Source: Pseudoips prasinana (lineage: Eukaryota > Arthropoda > Insecta > Lepidoptera > Nolidae). Taken from it: a stretch of 64,000 nucleotides of DNA. Positions within the stretch are counted from its first letter, which is position 1. Every line of letters begins with the position of its first letter. The translations under genes and the position numbers were made by a program. The stretch lies in contig OX621253.1 of the NCBI GenBank assembly GCA_951640165.1, positions 30,511,969 through 30,575,968 of the forward strand, in the 5' to 3' direction. The notes beneath the pieces were generated by a model. That model was given only the letters and a program-made list of their open reading frames with translations. It made no database searches and had not been told where the DNA came from. Of this stretch, positions 10,803-21,971 are shown in pieces.

Positions 10803-12270
10803 GTGAGCTCGCAGCTGTTTCGTTTGGAATTTTTAGTAGCATTTGGGTTTATTCAGCTGGGTTTGTTTGATAGGTTTGTAATTGATTTGTCGCTATTGTT
10901 TCGTTATCCTTGATTTGTTTCAAGTTTATTGCATGCATTCAACACTTAAAATTTTACTTTACGGGGGTAAGAATTGATTTGAATGCACTTAAATAATTGG
11001 TTGAAATCAACTTAACATTTTATAAGATACATGTCAACAGAGTGCTATTGGAATAGGATAGGGCACTTTTTAAACTCTGAATTTTATTGATAAAATACGT
11101 TACTGTGGGTAATTATAAGACCGAATAACTGAGATCACTTGTCGTAGTCCACCTGTTGGGAAGTATATAAGAAATAGAGCAAAAGGCTATAAAAATGGTG
11201 AAGTGTATGAAACAGCATTGTCACCTTCACTATTTACTAATTCCTTTTCGTATTATTTGGACTGTGACTTGTGAAATGTATTAATTAAAATATTAAGACC
11301 ATATCAATATTCCATCATAAGTCCTCTTCTCCTTCTATATTTCATAAGAAATCACCAAATCAAATTTAATTTGAACGGAGCGACAAATTCATTACCGACC
11401 TTTATAAATTAAATTTTTATAATAATATTAGTAGTAAAATCATTGAAGCTTGTTGAATTGGAACGAAATTTTTGATTTTGATGAATTTAAATTTAATTTG
11501 GCTGCCCATTCATTTACTTGACAACGTATTGCCATTTCTATAGCAGTAGAGTAATCAGTTGGTTATTTAATATCATAAAATGGAGTAGTGATTTAACATA
11601 AGCTTTTGATTCAATTGACCATAGTTTTCTATCTCCTCTCTAGGAAAAACAGGCTTTCTGATTATCATCATATTAATAGGTCCTATAAATATATAATAGG
11701 TCCTTAAGGAGAACATAATAATATCTAAAATATACACTCCTTTGCAAAAACCTGAGGGTTTTTATTATTGTATATTATTGGTAATCATTACTGGCACTTT
11801 ATTAATAGTCTGGATATGAAAAATGTTTATTCCAAAATCAAAACTCTTGTTTTAAAAGAGTAGGTAAGTACCCTTTTTTCAGTTGAATTTTTACTCACAT
11901 TTCACGGGTTGCATTTCAAAGGTTATCTATGTGTATATTAATTAAATTGGTTCATAAATAAGGCAAAACCACATAACATACATAAAAAAAAACAAAACTT
12001 AAAATAGTCCTTCTTTTTAGTCGGTTAGAAATAAATAAATATTGTTTTTGTCTTAAACGTATTATGATGTGATGGTAGAGAACCTTAAGGGCCTGTGAGA
12101 GAGAGATAGCAAATATTTGGTAGTTGGTTCAACTGAGAGTTATTGCTTTGGGTCTCCACTTGTCTAATCAATCTGCTTGATTCTTTGAAAATCTGGAAGC
12201 GTAGTTAGATTTCACATATAAGTAGAAGATGCAATATGTCCGTCCACCCTGACTGGTCTGCAACTGGCAG
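10803..12270. other. GluCl intron, nothing recognised
   Basis: AT-rich, with no open frame, terminal repeat or tRNA-like segment that I could support. The donor context at 10803 and acceptor at 12265-12270 define it. Confidence 0.6.
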
Positions 12271-12455
12271 AAACCCTTGGTGCGCGGGGGCGTCGCCGAC
12301 TCCAAGATGCGACAGTGCGAGATCCACATCAACCCACCGAGGAAGAACTGCTGCCGGCTGTGGATGTCCAAGTTCCCGACCCGCTCTAAGAGGATAGATG
12401 TCATATCGAGGATCACGTTCCCACTGGTCTTCGCACTGTTTAATTTAGCTTACTG
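12271..12455 (+). CDS. GluCl: GluCl exon 9 (loop end and M4)
   Basis: Acceptor CTGGCAG ends 12270 and donor GTGAGT starts 12456. The exon reads KPLVRGGVADSKMRQCEIHI, a short basic stretch (PPRKNCCRLWMSKFPTRSKR) and M4 (ISRITFPLVFALFNLAYW, its last codon split to 12690). The loop is shorter than in many GluCls, where a PGDP-type segment usually precedes the cysteine-rich part. Confidence 0.95.
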
Positions 12456-12534
12456 GTGAGTTGATACTTATTTTCAATATACATCACTCACGTATGACAA
12501 AACTGTACCTCGTCCAGTTAGAAACTATTACAGA

Positions 12535-12590
12535 GATCTTTGGGGGCCTTTGTTTAGCAGTGGACGTCTTTCGGCTGATATGATGGCATC
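12535..12590 (+). repeat. RTE 3' tail remnant
   Basis: CAGTGGACGTCTTTCGGCTG followed by ATATGATGG matches the terminal bases of the RTE copy at 21150-21185. Only the tail is left. Confidence 0.6.
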
Positions 12591-12689
12591 TCCGCTGATA
12601 GCTTTTTGTAAAATGACGTTTACAGTTAGACTAGGATGTCTTCACTGCTTCATTGTTAAACTAATAATGTTATATTATTTATACTTCAG

Positions 12690-12729
12690 GTCTACGTACC
12701 TGTTCCGCGACGAGGAGGAAGAGAAGTGA
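12690..12729 (+). CDS. GluCl: GluCl exon 10, C-terminus and stop
   Basis: Acceptor TACTTCAG ends 12689. After completing Trp it reads STYLFRDEEEEK and TGA (12727-12729), the usual short acidic C-terminus after M4. With exons from 1713 on, the window encodes about 385 residues; a full GluCl is roughly 450, so about 65 N-terminal residues are missing upstream. The frame continues open for 55 codons after TGA (see findings). Confidence 0.93.
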
Positions 12730-13300
12730 TTTTCCGAGAAGCTAGAGTACGGTGGGGAGGTGGCGCAGATCTGGACCGCTATATTTTGTCCCTACGTCGT
12801 GTTTGCGATCGTATACATCGTGTTCCTTAGGAACAGCAGTATACGGCCCAGTTTAACACTAAGGAAAAAGACAGGACTCACTACAACAAGGATATAAACA
12901 CACATAAAGCGTGAAATTGTGAGTGACAGTGTGTGTGTGTGTGTGTGTTTGTGGGTTTTTGTGTATGCTGAGTGCGACTGTGTGCCTGTATGCTGTAATC
13001 GTTCGGGTGTCTCTGTGTGTGTGTATGTGTTTGTGTGTGTGGGTGAATGAGTGTGTGTATGTGTTTGTGTGTGTGGGTGAATGAGTGTGTGTATGTGTTT
13101 GGGAGAATGAGTGTGTGTATATGTATCAGGCAGGTTTTAATCCCGATAGAAGTAACCGTCTGTCCCTATGTCGTGTTTGCAGTCGTTTATATCTGGTTTT
13201 TTGGGAAAATGAAGTGTGTGCCAACTTAAGTTTGTGTGTATGTGTCTGTTTTGTATTTGCTTATGTACAATCGATGTTATTATAATAGATTATATTGAAC
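12730..13300 (+). other. GluCl 3' region with GT-rich minisatellite
   Basis: Probable 3' UTR start. 12730-12894 is open in frame with the GluCl stop. 12930-13130 is a GT-rich tandem array with units like GTGGGTGAATGAGTGTGTGT. 13149-13195 is a diverged echo of 12793-12835 (TGTCCCTAYGTCGTGTTTGC). Confidence 0.6.
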
Positions 13301-16300
13301 ACAATTATTTAGTTATTAATACAGTTTTGTGGCGGTGATAGTAATGTTTGATGAATATTTGCCTTCTTTTGACTAACATTTGTTCAAAGATTGCCTATGT
13401 TTGCGGGGATTAAATTTCATGCTGTCCAATAATTATTAATATTTGTTTATTATTTATAATGTTAATGTCCTGTTCCGTTATTTGGTACCTGTATAAATGT
13501 GAAATCTTTGATATGATATTGGTGTATATGTTTTTGCATGAACGTGTGTGCGAAACTTAACCTCGCTAACACTTGCGAATTTCACGCCGTATGTGTGCTC
13601 TTGTCTATGGATACGGTCTATACCACCGTATCTTCTATATCTATCCTCTTGTAAGATCTGTGCTTTAGTACACCGTACCTGATGACTATTACCACCTCTC
13701 TTAATCTAATGGCTATATCTTATGTAAGTAGACAATTTATGTTGACATTTGGAACACTGTCTTCCTGTAACATGGTTAGAACAAGTCCAACAGTCAGTTT
13801 CATTAGTATAATTAATCTTAGATCCACATATAACCGCTCAAAGTGTCTATATGTACCAACCTAATTATGTACATTTGTACCGGCATAGACAACCTCTATG
13901 AACCGAATACAGTTTTTAAAAAACAATATTCACCAGTAAAATTGTCTATGTCAGCACAATTTAACATCCTTCAAATTATATACTTGTGTATGTACAAAAA
14001 TATCTTACTTTCTGAAGGTTAACAATTTTCGATAATTTTACTAATATGGCTCCTTGTATGGAATCGTATATAAATTTATAAAATGTAATTATGGCTAAGT
14101 CGCATTTGAAATATGAAGTTTTAAATGCTTCTTTTGACCATAAAACGTATGTAAAAATAATGTAAAATTAAGTATTATAATTGTAGAAAAAATACATGAG
14201 CTGAAAGTCTATTAGTAAATAGAGTTCATTTTAACTCTAGAATATAGATTATATTATGTCGAAATATTTACAGGTATTATCAACCAAAGACAATTAGCTT
14301 GGCTGCCAGTACGGTATTTTCAAAATATAGGACTTACAACCAAGATAATATGATAGGTAAATAATGACATAAAAAATGGAATTATATAGAAGTATTAAAT
14401 TGCCTAAGTACAAACCCATATTAAGACAAGATTTATGGGTGGTGACAGGGCTAATTCTATTAATGCAAGTCGTACATTATGAAAAAAATAGAGTAAGCTT
14501 TTGGTCTATGGTTGACTCAAAAGGCCTATAGATATATCATGTAGTTAACATATATTTAAGAAGACATGCATATATTTAAAGTAAACAAAGGAATTTATAA
14601 AACCTTATTAATCTAATATTAGACTAGTATTATTAATGGGTAAGTTTCTTGCGGGAAATGTTAATATATATGAGTCATTAATAAATAAACGGTGAAAGGA
14701 ATAATTTCCTTTACAAACATACTGATGAACTAACGCTCTTTGCATGAAACAAGTAGTGGAGTATTTTGTATCTTCTACGAATCAATCAGTTTTGAGGATA
14801 GATTGATCTTCGTAAATTCCATATTATTTTTCGGGTAATTAACTTTGGCATAGAAAAAGGATATCGTCAAATAAAATAAAGCTTAAAACGTACATTTGCG
14901 AAATAATTAATGGATTATAATTCTAAGACACTAAGCATGGAATCAGGTTATTAGATAACATTAATTGACATTTCTTATATTATAAAAGTGAATTCTGCGT
15001 ATGTAGATGATATGATCATTGGATAATGAAGAAACTATTCTTCACAAATATTCATGGCATCTAATTATACAGTAATCTAAAGGAATATTAATATTCATAG
15101 ATTACAATTTTCAAGCAAGAATGTAGGTAAATGAAAACGTGTAAATAGTTGGGCCTACAAATTTCTACACCTGTGTCGCTCATGTACAGTCTATTTAATA
15201 TTACAATTATATCATAGACAATGTTAAGATTTTCTTAACGTTCATCTTTCTGTCTATATGTGGCACTGTAAATATGATACAATGTTTCCTAATAATATTG
15301 TTTATGGCTATGTCCCTTGAGGCTAGCTACAATTCAGACTGTAAAATATATAAGTATCCAAAATTGCCTAATTAATGTTCAACATTTATGACGTTGAAAC
15401 ATTAATGTAACTTTTGGCTGTGAACTTACGAGAACTAAATACCAGTTCTTGATAAAGAATAAAATAATCAAAAAAAATCGTTTTGTAGGTTATGAAATGA
15501 TAAACTTCTTGTTGTTGTTCATTGTCTCATTCCAATTGAGAAGATTATTGGGTGTAGATTTTATTTAAGTATGTTAAATTTACTAACATAGAAGTGTCAA
15601 GTAGTCTCAAGTGACATTACCATATACAAACATTAAAATATATCTCTATGTGTATTATCGCCACACTTTCATGTCTAAATATCACTAATGCTGTGTTCGT
15701 TTTCTTTATAAGATAAGTCATTCACTTGGACACTTGTTTAACTAATTATTCTCAATGTGATTACTTTATCATTGCAAAAACAAGAATTGTCATTCTTCTG
15801 TATATTAAACTGTGATTGCACTCACTTTTTTATATTTCCATACTTAAGAAATGGCAAAAATGTAGACTCACTATGATGTAACTTCACAATATAATATTGG
15901 ACTAGGTCCATGCAAGAGTTAATGGGAATAAAGTTATTGTAAGTAAAGTAGCACTTGTCTAAGATAATGATCCTGCTGTCTACAACAATATTAAAGCTCT
16001 TGAAATAAACAATTCTACTCCAAGCAATTAAATATACCTGGCAGATAATCAATGCATATTACTGGCGGCACTAAAATTACAAATAATTCAATAGCAAAGT
16101 GATTGTTCCAAGATCACAAGTTTAAACGTCAGCTGCGTGGTTGTTAACTTGATGATTAGATTGTGAACTTTATCACAAGAAGTAATCTTAGCGCTGCTAA
16201 TAAAACTGTGAGCACGTCAGTTAAATGTGTGTACCCTGACAAAAGTCTTTATGGGATTATAGAATTTCAAACTAACACTAAGCGACAACTTGACGTTATT

Positions 16301-18040
16301 CATGTTCGGTACAATATCTCTAAGCTTCATGGAATGTCCACGGATATGAGTAAGGCTTTGTTTTTATTTAGATTCTTGCTCATCTCTTTCCGTCCCTTTA
16401 TTTGAATTTTGGTCAGCCGTAATTGCAATACTAGCATTATATTATTTATTAATGAATTTAAAATGTTTGCTGCACGTATTACATCTGACAATTATCGCCA
16501 CATTTTCCATCAACGTCAACCTTCAATGGAGATTATGGCCTATGTAGGAGTTTCCCTTACTAATAATATATTTAATAATCGTTTCAGGTCGTGTGGCAAT
16601 CATTTTAGTCTTACGTCTTTCGGGCTGTGACAAGCGTTAGATCATTAATATAGTCTCAATTCATTTACCATTTCATTATATTCTTAAGAAAGAAATACAT
16701 TAGCCTATGTCCGAACGCTCAAAATGTCGTAGTTGTATTAAACAGAATTAAGCAATGATTTTCCTTTAAGAAAATCGTTAACAATATAAGTAATGTTTTA
16801 TGTATGTTTATTGTTAGAGAGTCTATATCAATATAATAATTGTCTATGGATGGTATTGTATTTATTGGACGTATCATCATAATATTTATCCCGAGTCGTT
16901 GACTATTTAGTTGGTTTCTTTGTTTTTAAAATTGTGTCCCTTAAATCCCAAAACAATCCTGCCATCACGTGAACTTGAACTCGTAATACTGGCTCATCTT
17001 GTGGTATTTCTTGGAATATTTATTTCTAAAGCATTGCTGTCTAAATCTATATTTTACTTACCTTTATAATTGTTCAGAGCTCAATTAAGTAACATATTTT
17101 TAATGACTAAAGGGGAAGGCCTAAAGTTAGCTGGATTTGATTAGTACATGTAAAATCAGTATCATCTTATTGTTTGTCTTTTTTTTTTATTACTTATACT
17201 AAATGACAGTTTGATAAGTATAGTTGTATATTGTTTAAATTGCATTTCTGAATATTTTTGTCAACTGTTCTCAGCATTTTACATGGAATTCTAATAGTTT
17301 TGATTCTATACGTAATGTATTATTCTGGTTAAAGAAATGTATATGTGTAAGGAGTTAAGGTCACCTCATTTATATTCGACATTACCTGTTCACTCCTTTT
17401 AAATTGTAAAGTCAATTAACTCACTGTAAATTAACACATTTCCGACATATCTATTCCATTCCATCAAGGTTCTATCACTACTTGGCAAGATGTTGCATCT
17501 TATTACATAATGTCCATCTTAATTTTTCGTCTAAAAGAGGACGTAAGGGAAAAGAAAGGTTATATCTTTCAGTAGGGATAAAGTGATTAATAGATATAAT
17601 ATTGTAGAAATCTAATTAGCCTGTTCTCCTCTTTTAGAAGAAAGACAGAGGCATTAATCTACTTGTATTCTTAAGATCTATGGGACATAAGTATAAACCG
17701 AATAAATGTTATTTAGGATGACATGATAACCTCCTTACAAAATATTAAAAACTTAATAGCTCGCAAAGTCATTTGTCTCATTTGCTCTCATATAAATACA
17801 TATGAATGACAAAGACCGAACATCACTCAAGCTAATTAAAACTATAATATTTTTGTAAGCAAGGGAGTTCATGTCTAAATACCTCGTTCTATTCATTTCC
17901 ATTAATTTTAAAGGAACGATGTAATGATGGATTTTAATAAAATTGTACCCAAAATTATTTGAATTCATTTGACATTAACTCAAACTTCAATTATTCCCTA
18001 GAAAATACATTTACCGTACCTTAACTTAAGGTTGTACTTA
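13300..18040. other. 4.7 kb AT-rich region without recognised genes or repeats
   Basis: May be long GluCl 3' UTR or intergenic DNA. The words GTCTATG and CTATGT recur (for example 13606, 13960, 16686 and 16844), but no clear unit was found. 16163-16630 (+) is open for 155 codons apart from one TGA at 16403; the translation is not recognised. Confidence 0.4.
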
Positions 18041-18059
18041 ACTAAAGCCCTTGCTATCC

Positions 18060-18240
18060 GTAATAATAATAATTATCATGGGTTAAGGGTCAGGTTCAGA
18101 AGGCAGCTTTTAGAGACGGCGCGTATTGTGACGAGGTTCCTCTCTCTGGAGCCTTAACCATCGGTAGCATGGACCCTGCTCCCGTTCGATTGGACCTCTT
18201 TTTTATATTTATAAATATTATTTTGTAACTATATGAAATA
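18060..18240 (+). repeat. probable LINE 3' end
   Basis: GGTTAAGGGTCAGGTTCAGA, then a short run ending GGACCTCTTTTTTATATTTA and TAAATATTATTTTGTAAC, has the look of a lepidopteran LINE 3' UTR. Assigned by general appearance only; the ORF part is missing. Confidence 0.35.
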
Positions 18241-18269
18241 AGTAAGACACGAAATAAAGGAAATAATAA

Positions 18270-19265
18270 TCATTTATTTTCAGATAAAATCCATAGTGTT
18301 AGTAACAATTTTTCTTTACCTATGTTAGTACTCTTATTACAAAAGAACTCTTAAGAACTCCTTAATAATGCAAGAGTAATACTTATCAGCAATGCCATTA
18401 GCTGCTCCGCAGTCTACTAAATAGAGAAGCAACTCGCTTGCGAATAATGGCATGAAAGCCGTCTACTCTAGCTTCTGTAAACATGCTAGACGCACTACAA
18501 AAGCGGGGCTGGCCTAATAGCACCCGATAGCCATTATTATACTGAATGCGCAGCACATTAAGCGATCTCTGGGTATTCTTAACCCACAGGCTGCTTGTGT
18601 ACATTTTTGAGAGTATGCTTTGAAAAGACTAACTTTAACATCACTACTACAGCGAGCAAACCTGCGGGCCAGCATATTACTCCTGATCATCATTGCCCTG
18701 CGCTCTCTTTCAATGTCCACTTGGTCATCAAGGTCCTCGGTAATCGCTTCAACTCAAACCCATTTAACATTTTTGATGGCACTTACCAACCCTGCCCTGA
18801 AAACCAAGTATTCACTTTTCACACAGTTATGTAAGAGGCTATGGTTGTCTGCGTATTTTTCACAAATCGCTAACAGTCTTCTCAAAGCACTAACACTTGG
18901 AGCGAGGAATGTCATGTCGTCAGCGTAACTTAAGTTATTCATGCTTACATTATCAACTGAGCATCCGACCAGAGCACCGCTAAGTATCAACTCATTTACT
19001 CGTACATACAGGTTGGAAAGCTTGGGAGAGCTTATCCCACCCTGCTTAACCCCGCATTCCAATCAGTTTGCATCCGAGAAACTGTTAGCCCACTTCACGG
19101 AGTTGATCTGGTTGGCATACCAGTAATGGAATGACATTTGTACTTGTGCATGGACACCTATTTTCTTTAACTCTTGCCACAACACGTCATATGACACCAA
19201 GTCAAAAGCTTTTGACAGATCCAGAAAGCATGCATAAACAGGAGTGCTTCTGTCTGTATAGTATT
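18270..19265 (-). pseudogene. LINE reverse transcriptase fragment (minus strand)
   Basis: Read on the - strand, the order is CFLDLSKAFDLVSY (about 19230-19190), ECGVKQGGISSP (19060), NNLSYADDMTFLA (18940-18900; YADD is the RT catalytic box), then DIERERR...RSNMLARRFARC (18720-18640), VLRIQYNNGYRVLLGQPRFC and ASSMFTEARVDGFHAIIRKR (18550-18420). Frameshifts separate these pieces. The same family occurs at 27.9-31.7 kb. The clade was not determined. The copy is 5'-truncated near 19265. Confidence 0.8.
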
Positions 19266-19765
19266 ACACAGTGTGCTTGAGACTTAAGCGCCAACTAGCC
19301 GCACGGTCCAACTCGACGGTGCGGTGGGCGCGGTCTCAAAGCGAATTGTCTCACCTGATACATATTGCGACTAAGATGGCGTCAGAAATGAGCGAGCACG
19401 AACTAGTTGATGCGCTTACAACAGTGTAGTAACACTAGTAACGCATTCAAACGCAATGTCATTGGCAACACTGGCGAATGCGGCAAAGCGGGCGGAAACG
19501 GCTAGATAAATGAAATACCTACTTACTTTTACACCTATTTTTTTCGAGGGAGAAACAATGTAGCATATAATAGAGCCTACAGTTTTGATATAAATTAAAG
19601 TTTTGGCTTATATGTTTCATGTGCTGATGTGAGTTCTTTTTAAGGTTCCGTACGAAGAGGGTCCAACACGCAATCCTGTTGCTGTGTCAGTCCGATATCC
19701 GTCTGTTCGTCTGTCACAGAGATACAGCCAAACGGTTAAAGCTACAGTCTTCAAATTTTTATAGT
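19266..19765. repeat. unclassified repeat-like sequence
   Basis: 19290-19340 is GC-rich (GCCAACTAGCCGCACGGTCC). 19640-19740 has GGTTCCGTACGAAGAGGGTC and ...CAGTCCGATATCCGTCTG, reminiscent of the GGTTCCG repeat family at 57.7-59.3 kb. Boundaries are not resolved. Confidence 0.35.
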
Positions 19766-20343
19766 ATATACATGTTATTGACCCAAAGCTATTCAAATAG
19801 TCAAAACATATTTTTAAATGATTTAAGCCCATACATTAAAGGGGCGTGAAAAAAAATATAGAATCCGTCACGTCGTGTGAAATACCGTTATTTAGGGAGG
19901 GAGCATAAGTACGAGTACTACTAACTAACTATTAGTACACCAAGTGAAGTGAAAAAAAAATACTTAGGCATGTTATTTTACGAGTACCTCCATACCGATG
20001 AGAGCAATACTTACTCTCGCTCGTTGGTATCTACTTAGAATCCTATTGCCTATTGATATACATGTTATTGACCCAAAGCTATTCAAATAGTCAAAACATA
20101 TTTTTAAATGATTTAAGCCCATACATTAAAGGGGCGTGAAAAAAAATATAGAATCCGTCACGTCGTGTGAAATACCGTTATTTAGGGAGGGAGCATAAGT
20201 ACGAGTACTACTAACTAACTATTAGTACACCAAGTGAAGTGAAAAAAAAATACTTAGGCATGTTATTTTACGAGTACCTCCATACCGATGAGAGCAATAC
20301 TTACTCTCGCTCGTTGGTATCTACTTAGAATCCTATTGCCTAA
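19766..20343. repeat. perfect tandem duplication, 290-bp unit
   Basis: Copy 1 is 19766-20055 and copy 2 20056-20343. By eye both are identical from ATATACATGTTATTGACCCA to TCTACTTAGAATCCTATTGC. The unit includes an open-looking 19-20 kb segment with no recognised domain. Confidence 0.9.
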
Positions 20344-20492
20344 TATATAATCGGTCAGTCAATTTTATTTATTTTTTTTATTTAAAAACTTCTTGCACAG
20401 AATTGTACAGAGGCGGACTTAATGCCAAAGGCCTTCTCTTCCAGTCAACCTTGGGGTGATGCAGAGAAGGTACATAAATTACACAGATACAT

Positions 20493-20494
<2 letters not shown>

Positions 20495-20535
<41 letters not shown>

Positions 20536-20590
20536 CATACTATAATATATATATATACTAATATATATATATATATATATATAAATCAAT
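20495..20590. repeat. (TA)n microsatellite
   Basis: Long runs of TA are interrupted by TAATACATACTATAATATA. Directly visible. Confidence 0.95.
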
Positions 20591-20648
20591 AAATTATATA
20601 ATAAATAATACAACTGTAATATGATATTAGATTTTCTTTAAAAGATAT

Positions 20649-21185
20649 GCGTCAATCGTAGAATCCAACTCGGCTGGGTAGCGTTCGGAAAGCTACGTAA
20701 TATCTTCTCGTCCCAAATACCGCAGTGTCTCAAGTCGAAAGTCTTCGACCAGTGTGTGTTGCCAGTGATGACTTACGGAACAGAGACGTGGTCGCTCACT
20801 ATGGGCCTTATCAGGCGGCTCAAGGTCACCCAAAGAGCAATGGAAAGGGGTATGCCTGGAGTTTCCCTGCGAGATCGAATCAGAAATGTTGAGATCCGCA
20901 GGCGAACCAAAGTAACCGACATAGCCGTAAGACTTGCCAAGCTGAAGTGGCAGTGGGCAGGGCCCATAGCTCGTAGAGCCGACGGCCGCTGGGGCAAAAA
21001 GGTTCTCGAGTGACGACCACGAACCGGAAGACGCAGCGTGGTCAGGCCCCCCACAAGATGGACCGATGATCTTGTGCGGGTCGCTGGAAATCGCTGGATG
21101 CGGATAGCGCAAGACCGGGCCATTGTGGAGATCTTTGTAGGAGGTCTTTGTCCAGCTGTGGACGTCTTTCGGCTGATATGATAAA
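20649..21185 (+). pseudogene. RTE-type LINE, C-terminus of RT ORF and 3' end
   Basis: The frame reads RRIQLGWVAFGKLRNIFSS, then VLPVMTYGTETWSLT, AMERGMPGVSLRDRIRNVEI, RRRTKVTDIAVRLAKLKWQW and GPIARRADGRWGKKVLE before a TGA at 21011. The intact family continues with an RPRTGRR-like motif, still legible downstream in shifted frames. It ends TGTGGACGTCTTTCGGCTGA at 21157-21176. This is a 5'-truncated, inactive RTE copy. Confidence 0.88.
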
Positions 21186-21379
21186 TCGGGCTACGGGAAT
21201 TTTAACAAAATAAAAACTCTGTAAAAAGTGTAAATATTTTTAAGTGTAAATATTTGAACTTTGGATTAGGTAACTTATCCCACTTCAACTTTTTTTTTGG
21301 GTTTTCATAATCAGTAAATTATTTATTAACCTCCAAAGTTGAGACAAATTACGGTGAAAATGCGGATAAAGATCCGCAC

Positions 21380-21429
21380 ACTACATATTTTATAAACTAA
21401 CTAAACAGTTAGTTTATAAAATATGTAGT
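21380..21429. repeat. perfect 23-bp inverted repeat, 4-nt loop
   Basis: Arms are 21380-21402 and 21407-21429, with AAAC between. Every position pairs; the left arm begins ACTACATATTTTATAAACTA. Confidence 0.95.
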
Positions 21430-21439
21430 GGTTTTGTAT

Positions 21440-21675
21440 TATATATATATTATGTACAGGGTACGAGGCAGTCCCATCCCAATAGCATACGAAACACGAT
21501 CGTGGACCGGTGGGACAGCCCAATACTGGAACATTGGATGCGCCAACATACCCCAATGGGGTGTTTTTTGAATGTTTAGCTTTAAGGTATTAACTAAGAA
21601 TAGTGTTTAAGTTTATAAATTATTTACTAACAAAAATGGAATCTAATTATCTGAAATAAACTATTATTATTATAT
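21440..21675 (+). repeat. LINE 3' end with ATT repeats
   Basis: Translates in part as a LINE tail (YRVRGSPIPIAYETRSWTGG, AQYWNIGCANIPQWGVF, stop). It is followed by a short 3' UTR, AATAAAC and an ATTATT tail at 21652-21675. The clade is not determined. Confidence 0.5.
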
Positions 21676-21971
21676 TATTGAAGTCATGTTGATTATGCCG
21701 AGACAAATTGATATAATGTTTCATTTTGCGTGTAGGTGATTATGAATAGTGGAGATATTCCACGAATGGAAAAAACCTTGACTGGTTCCTCCTTAATAGC
21801 GTGGTTTCAGTAGAGAGACCCGACCGGGCCGAAACCCGAACTGAGCGTCATGTAGGTAGGTATATTGAAATGCTTTCGAAGTTCCCTGTCAAGCACACTG
21901 TCAAACACCTTGGCCACTACAGTAGGTAGAGATTTTGGCCATTAATTACTGGGTTGATAATTTAACTAAAA

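Noticed and set aside
13047..13285. Overlapping 60- and 66-codon frames rich in Val and Cys
   Set aside because: Products of GT-rich tandem repeats; only the CPYVVFA echo was kept.
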